NCBI GenBank assembly: GCA_041946755.1
Contig: JBHGBB010000010.1
Location: 1 to 38,634, forward strand
DNA: 38,634 nt
Direction: 5' to 3'
DNA from: JBHGBB01 sp041946755
GTDB lineage: Bacteria > UBP4 > UBA4092 > JAOAEQ01
Shown here: positions 25,792-33,593 of the stretch, piece by piece
How positions within the stretch are numbered: the first letter of the stretch is position 1
Layout: the number at the start of each line of letters is the position of its first letter
Translations under genes and position numbers: made by a program
The notes under the pieces: generated by a model
What the model was told of the DNA's origin: nothing
Database searches by the model: none
What the model saw: only the letters and a program-made list of their open reading frames with translations

Positions 25792-26023
25792 GATAAAGTG
25801 GCAAAAAAGTATATTAACAATAAATTCAAATTGGATTAGTTATAAAAGTTACGGTGTCGCTATAGAGGGTGGATACCAAATAGAAAACGCTATTTGTAAT
25901 ACAGATAGTGTAAAACTTGATATTTCGATATAATAAGTGGCAAAGCAATTGGCAAGTAAACATGCTTTTAAAATGCTAAATAAAACATAGTATTTAGCCT
26001 TGGGATTGGGGATCTAATAAGTT

Positions 26024-27235
26024 ATGGCTCGTAATAGAACGTTCCTTTTGATTCTTAGTTTAATTTTATCAGCCGGTTGTATAAGTGGGGTATATCTGCA
26101 TCATCCGGTATCGAAACAGATTCCACAGGTCTCGGTTTGGCTGCCGTTCTGGGATTGGGACCGAACCCTGGCTTCGTTTCGGCAGAATAAAGATTTGATT
26201 GATGAAGCGATACCCTATTGGTATGATATTACTACTACCGGTGCATTGATTCCGGCACAAGGGATACCGGAAATGATTGCCGCCGGGAAACTTAACTTGG
26301 ATTATGCCGCGTTTGTTACCGAAGCGCATCGATATAAAATTAAAGTAATTCCATTAATCAGCAATGAGTTTAACGGAAAACTAGTTCATCAAATACTTCC
26401 CGACGCGCCTGCCCGTGCGCAACTAATGAAAAATATTGTTACTTTAGTTAATGAAAATCATTATGATGGAGTAGACCTTGATTTTGAAGGGATGCTGGCA
26501 GCAGATCGAGAGTTATATCCTCAATTTTTAAAAGAGTTAGGGACCGAACTGCATCGGTATCATAAGAAACTCTCGGTGTGTGTTCATGCGAAAACCAAAG
26601 AGCCCGGCGGCTGGGATGCGGTAATCGCCCAGGATTATCAGGCGATTGGATTATATGCGGATTCGGTTCGAATCATGGGATATGATTATCATTATGCCGG
26701 TGGTGACCCCGGAGCGATAGCGCCGCTTGATTGGGTCGAGAAAGTGGTGCAGTTTGCGGTTACTAAGATTCCACCAAACAAGATTTCGTTAGGGGTCCCG
26801 ATTTATGGAATTAACTGGTATGACCGGAATACTGCAAATTGGAATCCACTGTTAGTAGCTCCACTCCCGGTGATTAAAGATGAAGAGGGAATGTTTCTGG
26901 ATGCGGTATCGTTAGCCAAACAGTATCATGTACCAATCCACTTTGATGAACCCGGTCAGTCCCATTGGTTTACCTATACCGATACCAGTACCGGGATTAA
27001 ACGAACGGTTTGGTTCGAAAGCCATCTGGGATTCCGGTCACGCTGGGATTTGGCCAAACATTATCGGGTCCAGAGTATCAGTTTATGGCGAATCGGGGGC
27101 GAAGACCCGAAATTATGGCAGTATATTCGGTCAGATAAATCGAAGTTATTCTATCCTTCGGATCCGAACAATCCGAAAAAATCCAATCCCCAAGTTGGTA
27201 TCGATATCATTTTCGGTATTGACCATCGTTGGTAA
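26024..27235 (+). CDS. GH18-family glycoside hydrolase lipoprotein
   Basis: A chitinase-like family 18 protein of 403 residues. The N-terminus MARNRTFLLILSLILSAGC has a lipobox (LSAGC, Cys19), so it is probably a membrane-anchored lipoprotein. The catalytic signature is DGVDLDFE at 148-155, with all three Asp and the proton donor Glu155 present. Further GH18 features are VIPLIS, VRIMGYDYHYAGGDPG and ISLGVPIYGINWYD; a YYWYD-like CID insertion is not obvious. Such enzymes act on beta-1,4-linked GlcNAc polymers, either chitin or peptidoglycan. The motif layout also resembles spore or cell-wall GH18 proteins, so the substrate is open. The 248-base gap upstream contains a TATAAT at 25929-25934 but no good -35. 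Confidence 0.9.
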   Translation: MARNRTFLLILSLILSAGCISGVYLHHPVSKQIPQVSVWLPFWDWDRTLASFRQNKDLIDEAIPYWYDITTTGALIPAQGIPEMIAAGKLNLDYAAFVTEAHRYKIKVIPLISNEFNGKLVHQILPDAPARAQLMKNIVTLVNENHYDGVDLDFEGMLAADRELYPQFLKELGTELHRYHKKLSVCVHAKTKEPGGWDAVIAQDYQAIGLYADSVRIMGYDYHYAGGDPGAIAPLDWVEKVVQFAVTKIPPNKISLGVPIYGINWYDRNTANWNPLLVAPLPVIKDEEGMFLDAVSLAKQYHVPIHFDEPGQSHWFTYTDTSTGIKRTVWFESHLGFRSRWDLAKHYRVQSISLWRIGGEDPKLWQYIRSDKSKLFYPSDPNNPKKSNPQVGIDIIFGIDHRW

Positions 27236-27255
27236 ATTTGGTGTTATACCGTGTT

Positions 27256-27567
27256 ATGCAACCAAGGCAAAGAAATAAGAATAAAACTAATGATAAATCA
27301 ACCACCGGAATTTTCGCCCGGTTTATAATTTCAGCTTTTTTCGGTGGATTGATCTCGTTTATCATTCTTGCTCTTATCGTTGGATTAACACGTTATATAT
27401 ATTGGTCTTGGGTTGCAGATTACCTAATACAGAAATTAGTTTATGCTATATGGATAGTTCCCTTATGTTGGGGATTCTTAGGAATTTTTTTCTTCGATAC
27501 CATGATTTCAATTGCTTCTAAGATATTTGAAGGATTTTTAGACAGTCTTACCAGTCGATATCGATAA
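27256..27567 (+). CDS. Small membrane protein of unknown function
   Basis: I use the ATG at 27256 (MQPRQRNKNKTND...), 20 bases after the GH18 stop; a TTG at 27229 would overlap that gene. The product has a basic N-terminal tail and two membrane segments (FIISAFFGGLISFIILALIV and LVYAIWIVPLCWGFLGIFFF), ending in LDSLTSRYR. I do not recognise a family. No ribosome site is visible, so it may be translationally linked to the GH18 gene or may be weakly expressed. The hydrophobic pattern and the length make a chance ORF less likely but do not exclude it. Confidence 0.5.
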   Translation: MQPRQRNKNKTNDKSTTGIFARFIISAFFGGLISFIILALIVGLTRYIYWSWVADYLIQKLVYAIWIVPLCWGFLGIFFFDTMISIASKIFEGFLDSLTSRYR

Positions 27568-27574
27568 TCATTTT

Positions 27575-27601
27575 AGCAAATTACAAAGTTTGTAACTTGC
27601 T
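27575..27601. repeat. 27 bp hairpin repeat, type B
   Basis: Arms AGCAAATTACAAA and TTTGTAACTTGCT around a single G, with one mismatch. It is related to the hairpins at 28530-28558 and 28706-28734, which share the GAGCAAA...TTTGCTC ends. Confidence 0.7.
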
Positions 27602-27650
27602 CAGTTTAATTAGATAACATTAATCATAACAATGGTTTTTATTATTTAAA

Positions 27651-27723
27651 GTAGGGGCGATGCATGCATCGCCCGAAAAGTATACCGGATGCATAAAGTA
27701 GGGGCGAGTCATTGACTCGCCCG
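27651..27723. repeat. Two GTAGGGGC hairpins upstream of the transposase
   Basis: Hairpin one (27651-27675) has the palindrome GGGCGATGCATGCATCGCCC. Hairpin two (27698-27723) has arms GGGCGAGTC and GACTCGCCC around ATT. Here both have the same orientation, unlike the other pairs. The 24 bases at 27665-27688 recur exactly at 28021-28044 inside the transposase gene. The second hairpin ends 10 bases before the transposase ATG. Confidence 0.85.
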
Positions 27724-27733
27724 TTGATAAAAT

Positions 27734-28336
27734 ATGGCAATTTCCGTCAGACCTCAACGCAGATCAATTCGATTATATCAATACGATTATAGGCAATCCG
27801 GGGCATATTTTGTTACCATTTGTACCTATAATCACCAGTGTTTATTCGGGAAAATCATTAAGGAACAGATGGAATTAAATAGGATAGGCAAAATTGTAGC
27901 GAAGTATTGGTTAGAAATCCCTAAACATTTTAAAAATATAGAATTGGATGCGTTTATTGTTATGCCGAATCATATTCACGGTATCTTGGTTATTACCGAA
28001 TCTCCGGTAGGCGTGATGAATGCATCGCCCGAAAAGTATACCGGGCGACCCAATGGGTCGCCCCTACCACGAGGACCACAGCAGCAATCTATCGGAGCGA
28101 TTATCGGTTCATTTAAATCGGCACTTACAAAATGGGTCAATGAAATAGGAAATAAATCGGGATATACTATCTGGCAGCGGAATTATTTTGAACATATTAT
28201 TCGTAGTGGTGAGGAGTTTAACCATATCCGAGAATATATCCGGAATAATCCGATGATGTGGGGGGTAGACCGAGAAAATCTGTTGGTGAATCAACAATTT
28301 ATTAAGAATACAAAAAGACAGTCGTGGCAGGTATAA
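27734..28336 (+). CDS. REP-associated tyrosine transposase (RAYT, Y1/HUH family)
   Basis: A 200-residue single-strand transposase of the IS200-like/RAYT type. The HUH motif is MPNHIHGIL (His80, His82) and the catalytic Tyr is Tyr151 in WQRNYFEHIIR. IREYIRNNPMMW near the end is also typical. RAYTs are thought to mobilise the palindromic REP elements next to them, as single copies without terminal inverted repeats of their own. Fittingly, GTAGGGGC hairpins lie on both sides. Residues about 91-112 (PVGVMNASPE...SPLPRG) are encoded by a further hairpin pair that sits in frame between the HUH motif and the Tyr helix. The frame is intact from ATG to TAA, so the gene may be functional. No ribosome site is seen. 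Confidence 0.92.
   Translation: MAISVRPQRRSIRLYQYDYRQSGAYFVTICTYNHQCLFGKIIKEQMELNRIGKIVAKYWLEIPKHFKNIELDAFIVMPNHIHGILVITESPVGVMNASPEKYTGRPNGSPLPRGPQQQSIGAIIGSFKSALTKWVNEIGNKSGYTIWQRNYFEHIIRSGEEFNHIREYIRNNPMMWGVDRENLLVNQQFIKNTKRQSWQV
28007..28068. repeat. Paired GTAGGGGC hairpins inside the transposase coding region
   Basis: Hairpin one (28007-28031) is a decayed form, GTAGGCGTGATGAATGCATC followed by GCCCG. The spacer is AAAAGTATACC. Hairpin two (28042-28068) has arms CGACCCA and TGGGTCG and ends CCCCTACC. The order and inverted orientation match 10970-11030 and 28341-28426. Confidence 0.85.
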
Positions 28337-28340
28337 TTTA

Positions 28341-28426
28341 GTAGGGGCAAGGCATGCCTTGCCCGAAAATTACTTCCATTAACCATTAAACAACCAAATT
28401 GGGTGACCCAATGGGTCGCCCCTAAC
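28341..28426. repeat. Paired GTAGGGGC hairpins downstream of the transposase
   Basis: Hairpin one (28341-28365) has the palindrome GGGCAAGGCATGCCTTGCCC. Hairpin two (28401-28426) has arms GGGTGACCCA and TGGGTCGCCC around one base, with one mismatch, and ends CCCTAAC. They are inverted relative to each other, 35 bases apart. The first begins 4 bases after the transposase stop codon. Confidence 0.85.
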
Positions 28427-28452
28427 ATAAAACATCACAATAAGTTTAAGAA

Positions 28453-28734
28453 ATCAGTTTGCAAAGTTTGCAAACTGATCGGCGATATTAATTAACTATA
28501 ATCAAATCAGATATTTATGTTGGTTTAAGGAGCAAATTGCAAACTTTGCAGTTTGCTCGGAGTTATAGCTCAAATATCTGGCGACCTAGTGGTCATCCAT
28601 ACTATATAATGCCAAACTAAGTTAGGAAAATCAGATTGTCAAATTGCCAAACTGATCGGTAATATTTAATAACACTAATAAAATCAGATATCTATAGAAA
28701 TTCAGGAGCAAACTGCATGTCATACAGTTTGCTC
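28453..28734. repeat. Alternating hairpin array (types A-B-A-B), duplicated unit
   Basis: Four hairpins of 27-29 bp follow one another. A1 28453-28479 has perfect arms ATCAGTTTGCAAA. B1 28530-28558 has arms GAGCAAATTGCAAA with one mismatch. A2 28630-28656 has arms ATCAGATTGTCAA with two mismatches. B2 28706-28734 has arms GAGCAAACTGCATG with one mismatch. Each has a one-base centre. A1 to A2 is 177 bases and B1 to B2 is 176, and the linkers are similar (AAATCAGATAT recurs). A decayed REP hairpin at about 28580-28596 precedes A2 just as 28401-28426 precedes A1, so the whole REP-A-B unit appears duplicated. Confidence 0.75.
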
Positions 28735-28908
28735 TATTCAGTTGTTTACCATATACATATTATATATATTAGCTTCCTTTTCCCACCTTATTTTGACATT
28801 AAGCGATAAATTCTTAATAAAATCGATAATTTCGATATAAACACTTATTAAATATAGAGTTAACTTAATTTATATTAAATCTACCATGTTTTGAGTGTTT
28901 TGAGTTTT

Positions 28909-28935
28909 GACGAGGGATATCGGATATCCCTCGTC
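28909..28935. repeat. 27 bp perfect palindrome, copy 2
   Basis: This copy is identical to 6234-6260 except for the central base (G here), which means the element is in reverse orientation. The arms are GACGAGGGATATC and GATATCCCTCGTC. Confidence 0.75.
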
Positions 28936-28958
28936 ATCGGTCCCTAATCAAAAAGGAA

Positions 28959-28995
28959 GTTATACCCGAGTTGGTCGGACGAATTCGGGTATAAC
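28959..28995. repeat. Inverted repeat with GTTATACCCGA arms
   Basis: Perfect 11-base arms GTTATACCCGA (28959-28969) and TCGGGTATAAC (28985-28995) enclose 15 bases; a wobble pair can extend the stem by two. It has no T-tract, so a terminator role is unlikely. Confidence 0.55.
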
Positions 28996-29069
28996 TCCGG
29001 ACTCGGTAACTAAAGTGTAATCAAGAGAAGTAGATTGAGTAAAATTTGATTTTAGTTGCAAAATCAAGG

Positions 29070-29097
29070 TTGTTTATGTTATTTTATATGGTACAAA
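29070..29097 (+). promoter_or_regulatory. Candidate extended -10 promoter upstream of rimP
   Basis: TTGTTT (29070-29075) is followed after 16 bases by TACAAA (29092-29097), preceded by TGG, which makes an extended -10. Transcription would begin near 29104, just before a terminator stem. The match is moderate. Confidence 0.35.
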
Positions 29098-29114
29098 AAT
29101 TATGGTGACTCAAT

Positions 29115-29147
29115 AAAAGAGTGGGCCAAAACCCCACTCTTTTTTTT
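29115..29147 (+). terminator. Rho-independent terminator upstream of rimP
   Basis: Arms AGAGTGGG (29118-29125) and CCCACTCT (29133-29140) enclose a 7-base loop and are followed by seven T (29141-29147). AAAA before the stem makes it partly bidirectional. No gene is visible upstream that it would end, so it may insulate the operon from the repeat zone or act as an attenuator. Confidence 0.85.
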
Positions 29148-29212
29148 GTTAGAAAATCACCCGCTGAAAATGAAATAGTAAATGGTAACTAGTTCAGCGG
29201 AAAATAGTATTT

Positions 29213-29767
29213 ATGGCGAAACAGGTTGATATTTCGGTAATCGAATCGTGGCTAGGTCCACTTTTAACCGAAATGGGGTTGGAACTAGTCGAGATCGAGT
29301 CTGCCCGGGAACCGAAAGGATTCATCCTTCGGATATATATCGACCGGCCGGAAGGAGTAACGGTATCAGATTGCGAGAAAGTCAGTGAACAAATCAGTTT
29401 CCGCATCGATACCAACCCGGAATTAAAGCAACAATATAACATCTCCCGGCTGGAAGTATCGTCTCCGGGATTAGATCGAAACTTAAAAACCGAGAAAGAT
29501 TTCCGGCGGTATCTCGGTCGGAAAATCAGAGTGATAATAAAATCGGAGGCTCTTCGATCGCAAGAAACCGGCCCGCAGGGTCAATCCCGATTAGCATATC
29601 GGGATGGCAAACAAAACACGTTTTCTGGTATACTAAAAAGTTACGGTAATAATCAGATCGTGTTAATCGACCAGAAAACGAGCCAGAAAATAGAAATTGC
29701 GATATCCGATATCGCTACTGCTAATCTGGAAGTAGACTGGAATTCAGAGTTTAAAGCTAAAAACTGA
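29213..29767 (+). CDS. rimP: Ribosome maturation factor RimP
   Basis: RimP helps mature the 30S ribosomal subunit. The 184-residue product shows the family pattern: LLTEMGLELVEIES near the start, LRIYIDRPEGVTVSDCEKVSEQIS, and LEVSSPGLDRNLKTEKDFRRYLGRKIRV, followed by the C-terminal SH3-like part (GILKSYGNNQIVLIDQ, IAISDIATANLEVDW). It is slightly longer than the usual 150-160 residues because of an insertion around EALRSQETGPQGQSRLAYRD. It heads the rimP-nusA-infB block, a conserved order. The gene ends in TGA, which shows that TGA is a stop in this organism. Confidence 0.95.
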   Translation: MAKQVDISVIESWLGPLLTEMGLELVEIESAREPKGFILRIYIDRPEGVTVSDCEKVSEQISFRIDTNPELKQQYNISRLEVSSPGLDRNLKTEKDFRRYLGRKIRVIIKSEALRSQETGPQGQSRLAYRDGKQNTFSGILKSYGNNQIVLIDQKTSQKIEIAISDIATANLEVDWNSEFKAKN

Positions 29768-29770
29768 TTC

Positions 29771-29823
29771 CACAGATTCAACCGCAAAATGAAATCTGTG
29801 TAATCTTCGCTGTTGAATCTGTG
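29771..29823. repeat. Inverted repeat between rimP and nusA
   Basis: Perfect 12-base arms CACAGATTCAAC (29771-29782) and GTTGAATCTGTG (29812-29823) flank 29 bases that contain another AATCTGTGTAATC word. ACAGATTCAAC-type words are a common dispersed repeat in bacterial intergenic DNA (recollection). A long RNA hairpin here could affect nusA expression. Confidence 0.6.
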
Positions 29824-29849
29824 TAATCATTAATAAAACGAGGTATATT

Positions 29850-31169
29850 ATGGAAGCAGGATTAGTTCAAACCATAAGGCAAATAAGTGCAGAACGAGGC
29901 ATCGATCCGGAAACGGTATTCGCTGCTATCGAACAAGCAATGGTATCTACCGCCCGAAAAAGTCTACCGCGCGTTAAGAATATCCGGGTAGTAGTCAACC
30001 GGGAAACCGGTGCCGTCCAAGTGTATGGCACCAAAAAGATAGTCGAAATCGTAAAAGATTTTTATACCGAGATCACCGCCCATGATGCGAAAAAGCTTAT
30101 TGGCCGGAAACCGAAATTGGAAGAAGAAGTAGAAGTCGAGATTATGCCGGATAACCTGGGTCGGGTAGCGGCTCAGACCGCAAAACAGGTGGTCATGCAG
30201 CGGATTCGGGAAGCGCAACGCGAAAATGTATATGAAGAGTATAAGACCAAAATCGGGGCGCTGATTAGTGGGGTTGTAATTCGGTCGGAACGAGAAGGTA
30301 CCATCATCGATTTAGGAAGAACCGAAGCGATTCTCCCGTATAAAGAGCAGCCGCGCGGCGCTAATTTCCGGCAGGGAGAACGCATCCGGTGTTTAGTGCT
30401 TGATGTTCGTCCAGCGATTAAAGGACCGCAGATTATTTTATCCCGAACGCATCCGGATTTGGTAGTTCAGATGTTTGAACAGGAAGTTCCGGAAATTGGG
30501 GATGGGATTGTAAAAATCAAATCCGTAGCCCGGGAAGCGGGTGACCGGACAAAAATTGCGGTTGAATCCAGCGATAAACAAGTCGACCCGGTAGGCGCTT
30601 GTGTCGGGACTAAAGGGGTTCGGGTACAGGTAATCGTTAAAGAGTTAGTTAATGAGAAAGTGGATATCGTCAATTATAGCGATGACCCGAGAGTATATAT
30701 TACCAACGCCTTAAATCCAGCGAAAGTAATCAGTGTACAAATCGATGAACCGAAACATACCGCGTTAGTAGTGGTTGCAGAAGGCCAGTTATCATTAGCG
30801 ATTGGTAAACATGGACAAAACGCCCGGTTAGCTTCTCGATTAACCGGTTGGAAGATAGATATTATTAGTGAAAAAACCGCTCAAGAGCGGGCTGAATCTG
30901 TATCTGGTGCAGTACCGGAATCTGAACCTGTCTCGGGTGAAGAGCAGCCTGAATCTGGAGAAGAAGTAGCAGTAGAACAAGCAGCAGGTGCAGAAATCGA
31001 ACAATTGGATGGTGTCGGTGCGAAAATGGCCGAGAAATTAATCGGAGCAGGATATACCACTATCGCCCAATTAGCTGAAGTTACTATCGAACAATTAACG
31101 GAAGTTCCGGGAATTGGGAAAAAATCCGCCGAAAAAATTATTCATGCTGCAAAGAACGCCATAAAATAA
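29850..31169 (+). CDS. nusA: Transcription termination/antitermination protein NusA
   Basis: NusA binds RNA polymerase and controls pausing, termination and antitermination. The 439-residue product has the N-terminal polymerase-binding domain (about 1-125), S1 (about 130-200; GVVIRSEREGTIIDLGRTEA), and two KH domains (about 225-345; DPVGACVGTKGVRV and LAIGKHGQNARLASRLTGW). An acidic linker follows (about 350-385, rich in Glu with repeats of SGEE/PESG). A C-terminal helix-hairpin-helix pair follows (LDGVGAKMAEKLIGAG, VPGIGKKSAEKII). GAGG lies 7 bases before the ATG. The HhH tail is a single short unit, unlike the two acidic repeats of the E. coli protein. Confidence 0.97.
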   Translation: MEAGLVQTIRQISAERGIDPETVFAAIEQAMVSTARKSLPRVKNIRVVVNRETGAVQVYGTKKIVEIVKDFYTEITAHDAKKLIGRKPKLEEEVEVEIMPDNLGRVAAQTAKQVVMQRIREAQRENVYEEYKTKIGALISGVVIRSEREGTIIDLGRTEAILPYKEQPRGANFRQGERIRCLVLDVRPAIKGPQIILSRTHPDLVVQMFEQEVPEIGDGIVKIKSVAREAGDRTKIAVESSDKQVDPVGACVGTKGVRVQVIVKELVNEKVDIVNYSDDPRVYITNALNPAKVISVQIDEPKHTALVVVAEGQLSLAIGKHGQNARLASRLTGWKIDIISEKTAQERAESVSGAVPESEPVSGEEQPESGEEVAVEQAAGAEIEQLDGVGAKMAEKLIGAGYTTIAQLAEVTIEQLTEVPGIGKKSAEKIIHAAKNAIK

Positions 31170-31261
31170 TAAGGCAAACAAAGTATCGCGGATGCATCCG
31201 GATTTAAACCTATTCGTTTGCATTAGTATCAAATCGTCTGAATCGTATTATTAGGGAGCAT

Positions 31262-33496
31262 ATGAGCGAAAAAATCAGAATACATCAATTAGCGAAAGAC
31301 TTAGGTATCCCCAGTCAGGAAATGGTCGAATTCTGTAAATCGATCGGGGTAGAAGTTAAAAGCCATGCAAGTACCGTTGATGAAGATACCGTAGTACTGA
31401 TTAAAGGAGAATATGCCAAGAAACATGCGCCGAAACCAGCGCCGAAACCAGCAGAACCGCCGAAAAAACCGGTTGCACCTCCTCCGGTAAAACCTGCTCC
31501 TGCTCCTGCGAAACCACCAAAACCGGTTACACCACAACCGGCAAAACCGGTAATGAAACCAGCCGGGAAACCGGTAACAGTTCATACTCCGGTCTCAGCT
31601 CCGACAGCAAAACCAGCTGCGAAACCGGTGAGTAAACCAGTAGAAACCCCAGCCCCGAAACCGGCTGGTAAACCGGTACCAAAACCGGTAGAAGTTCAAG
31701 CCCCAGTTCCACCGGCACCGGTAGAAGAGAAACCGAAAATTCTGGAAAAAGTTAAAATTGGGGTATCGCCAACCTTGCATCAATTAGCGACTAAATTGGA
31801 TTTACGGGTTAATGACCTGATCAAAAAAGCGATGGTGCATAAATGGATGATTTCAATCAACCAGCGGTTGGATGATACTACGGCAAAAACGTTAGCTGAA
31901 GAGTTTGGGTATGATTTAGAATTCGTTGATACCGAAAGTGAAGAGTTCTTATTAACTGAAGAAGAGACTGAAGAAGCAAAATATACTGAACCACGTGCGC
32001 CGGTAGTAACCATTATGGGTCATGTCGACCATGGTAAAACCTCATTATTAGATGCAATCCGGAAAACCCATGTTACTGAAGGTGAGTTCGGCGGGATAAC
32101 CCAGCATATCGGCGCGTATGATGTTTCGGTGCAAGGAAAAGATGTTATCTTTCTCGATACTCCCGGTCATGAAGCGTTTACCGCGATGCGGTCCCGGGGA
32201 GCGAAAGTAACCGATATCGTCGTTTTAGTCGTATCAGCGGTTGAAGGAGTGATGCCGCAAACGGTAGAAGCGATCCATCACGCGCAAGCTGCGCAGGTAA
32301 CTATCATGGTAGCGATCAATAAGATCGATTTACCAGACTCCAACCCGATGCGGGTTAAACAGCAGTTGATGGAACATAATCTGGTCCCGGAAGAATGGGG
32401 CGGAAAAACGATTATCGTAGAAGTTTCGGCAAAGAAGAAACTTGGAATCGATAAAATTCTGGAAATGATATTACTGGAAGCGGAAATGCTGGAATTGAAA
32501 GCGAATCCGAAACGGCATGCGATCGGTACTGTTGTGGAAGCGAGATTGGATAAAGGCCGGGGCGCATTAGCTACCGTTCTTGTTCAGAATGGAACCTTGA
32601 AAGTCGGGGATGCGTTTGTTTGCGGTTTATCGCATGGAAAAGTCCGGGCGATGTTTAATGATAAAGGACAGCCGATTCAAAAAGCCGGTCCGGCGAAACC
32701 GGCAGAAGTAATTGGCTTCTCAATGGTACCGGAAGCTGGTGACCGGTTCCAGGTAGTAGAAGATGAACGGATTGCTAAAGCAGTTTGCGCGAAGCGAGTG
32801 GTCGAACGCCGGGAATTAGAGTTACGGCGTCGGCATCATATCACCTTAGATGAATTATATACCCGAGTTCAATCGGGTGAAGTTAAAGAGTTATTGATAA
32901 TTATTAAAGCTGATGTACAAGGATCGCTGGAAGCATTACAAGCCGCGCTCTTAAAACAGAGTACTGAAGAAATCCAGTTGCGGGTAATCCATGCCGCGGT
33001 CGGTGCGATAACCGAATCGGATATATTGCTAGCTTCAGCTTCGGATGCGATTGTTATCGGATTCAATGTCCGCCCGGAAGCGAAAGCCATCGAATTAGCG
33101 AAATTCGAGAAAGTCGATATCCATCTCTATCGGATAATTTATGAAGCAATATCGCAGATTCGGGATGCAATGGTAGGCATGCTGGAACCGGAATATAAAG
33201 AGGTTACTATCGGTAGAGCGGAAATTCGGCAGGTATTTAAAACCCCGAAATTAGGGACTGTTGCCGGATGTTATATCACTTCCGGTAAAATACAACGCAG
33301 CGCTAAAGCCCGGTTAATCCGGGATAATGTTGTGGTTCACGAAGGGAATATCGGTTCATTACGCCGGTTTAAAGATGATGTGCGGGAAGTTCAGGAAGGA
33401 TTCGAATGCGGTATTCTGCTCGAGAATTATAACGATATCCATGAAAAAGATTTTATTGAAGCGTTTATCATGGAAGAAATCCCACGCGAATTATAA
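31262..33496 (+). CDS. infB: Translation initiation factor IF-2
   Basis: IF-2 is the GTPase that places initiator tRNA on the 30S subunit. The 744-residue product starts with an IF2_N domain (IRIHQLAKDLGIPSQEMVEF). A low-complexity Pro/Lys/Ala-rich linker follows at about residues 58-160 (KPAPKP-type repeats), then a second IF2_N-like domain (about 168-215). The GTPase domain has G1 GHVDHGKTSLLD, G2 GGITQHIGAY, G3 DTPGHEAF and G4 NKID. Domains II to IV follow, ending in GFECGILLENYNDI. The ribosome site AGGGA precedes the ATG. The biased linker produces long antisense reading frames that are not genes. Confidence 0.98.
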   Translation: MSEKIRIHQLAKDLGIPSQEMVEFCKSIGVEVKSHASTVDEDTVVLIKGEYAKKHAPKPAPKPAEPPKKPVAPPPVKPAPAPAKPPKPVTPQPAKPVMKPAGKPVTVHTPVSAPTAKPAAKPVSKPVETPAPKPAGKPVPKPVEVQAPVPPAPVEEKPKILEKVKIGVSPTLHQLATKLDLRVNDLIKKAMVHKWMISINQRLDDTTAKTLAEEFGYDLEFVDTESEEFLLTEEETEEAKYTEPRAPVVTIMGHVDHGKTSLLDAIRKTHVTEGEFGGITQHIGAYDVSVQGKDVIFLDTPGHEAFTAMRSRGAKVTDIVVLVVSAVEGVMPQTVEAIHHAQAAQVTIMVAINKIDLPDSNPMRVKQQLMEHNLVPEEWGGKTIIVEVSAKKKLGIDKILEMILLEAEMLELKANPKRHAIGTVVEARLDKGRGALATVLVQNGTLKVGDAFVCGLSHGKVRAMFNDKGQPIQKAGPAKPAEVIGFSMVPEAGDRFQVVEDERIAKAVCAKRVVERRELELRRRHHITLDELYTRVQSGEVKELLIIIKADVQGSLEALQAALLKQSTEEIQLRVIHAAVGAITESDILLASASDAIVIGFNVRPEAKAIELAKFEKVDIHLYRIIYEAISQIRDAMVGMLEPEYKEVTIGRAEIRQVFKTPKLGTVAGCYITSGKIQRSAKARLIRDNVVVHEGNIGSLRRFKDDVREVQEGFECGILLENYNDIHEKDFIEAFIMEEIPREL

Positions 33497-33501
33497 CATC
33501 A

Positions 33502-33584
33502 CAGTTGAATGCAGGATCGAACAATACCGGATGAGCGCCGGATATATCGGTGTAAATCTGGATTATCTCATCTGAATTCAACTG
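33502..33584. repeat. Nested inverted repeat between infB and the DUF503 gene
   Basis: Outer arms CAGTTGAATGCAG (33502-33514) and CTGAATTCAACTG (33572-33584) match at 12 of 13 positions; inner arms GATGAG and CTCATC lie inside. It fills nearly the whole 97-base gap, so it could be a dispersed repeat or an mRNA structure. Confidence 0.5.
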
Positions 33585-33593
33585 CGTTGTTTT

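Larger units (their letters stand above)
28337..29212. other. 876-base gene-free repeat region
   Basis: No credible coding region lies here. It holds the hairpin repeats listed separately, an AT-rich stretch at 28740-28890 without recognisable signals, and a promoter-terminator pair just before rimP. Confidence 0.7.

Noticed and set aside
28453..28734. Possible CRISPR array
   Set aside because: The repeated units are palindromes with unequal, related linkers and a period near 177 bases; there are no uniform spacers and no cas genes.
31301..31783. Several antisense frames opposite the infB linker, rich in Trp, Phe and Arg
   Set aside because: They are by-products of the repetitive Pro/Lys/Ala codons of the IF-2 linker.
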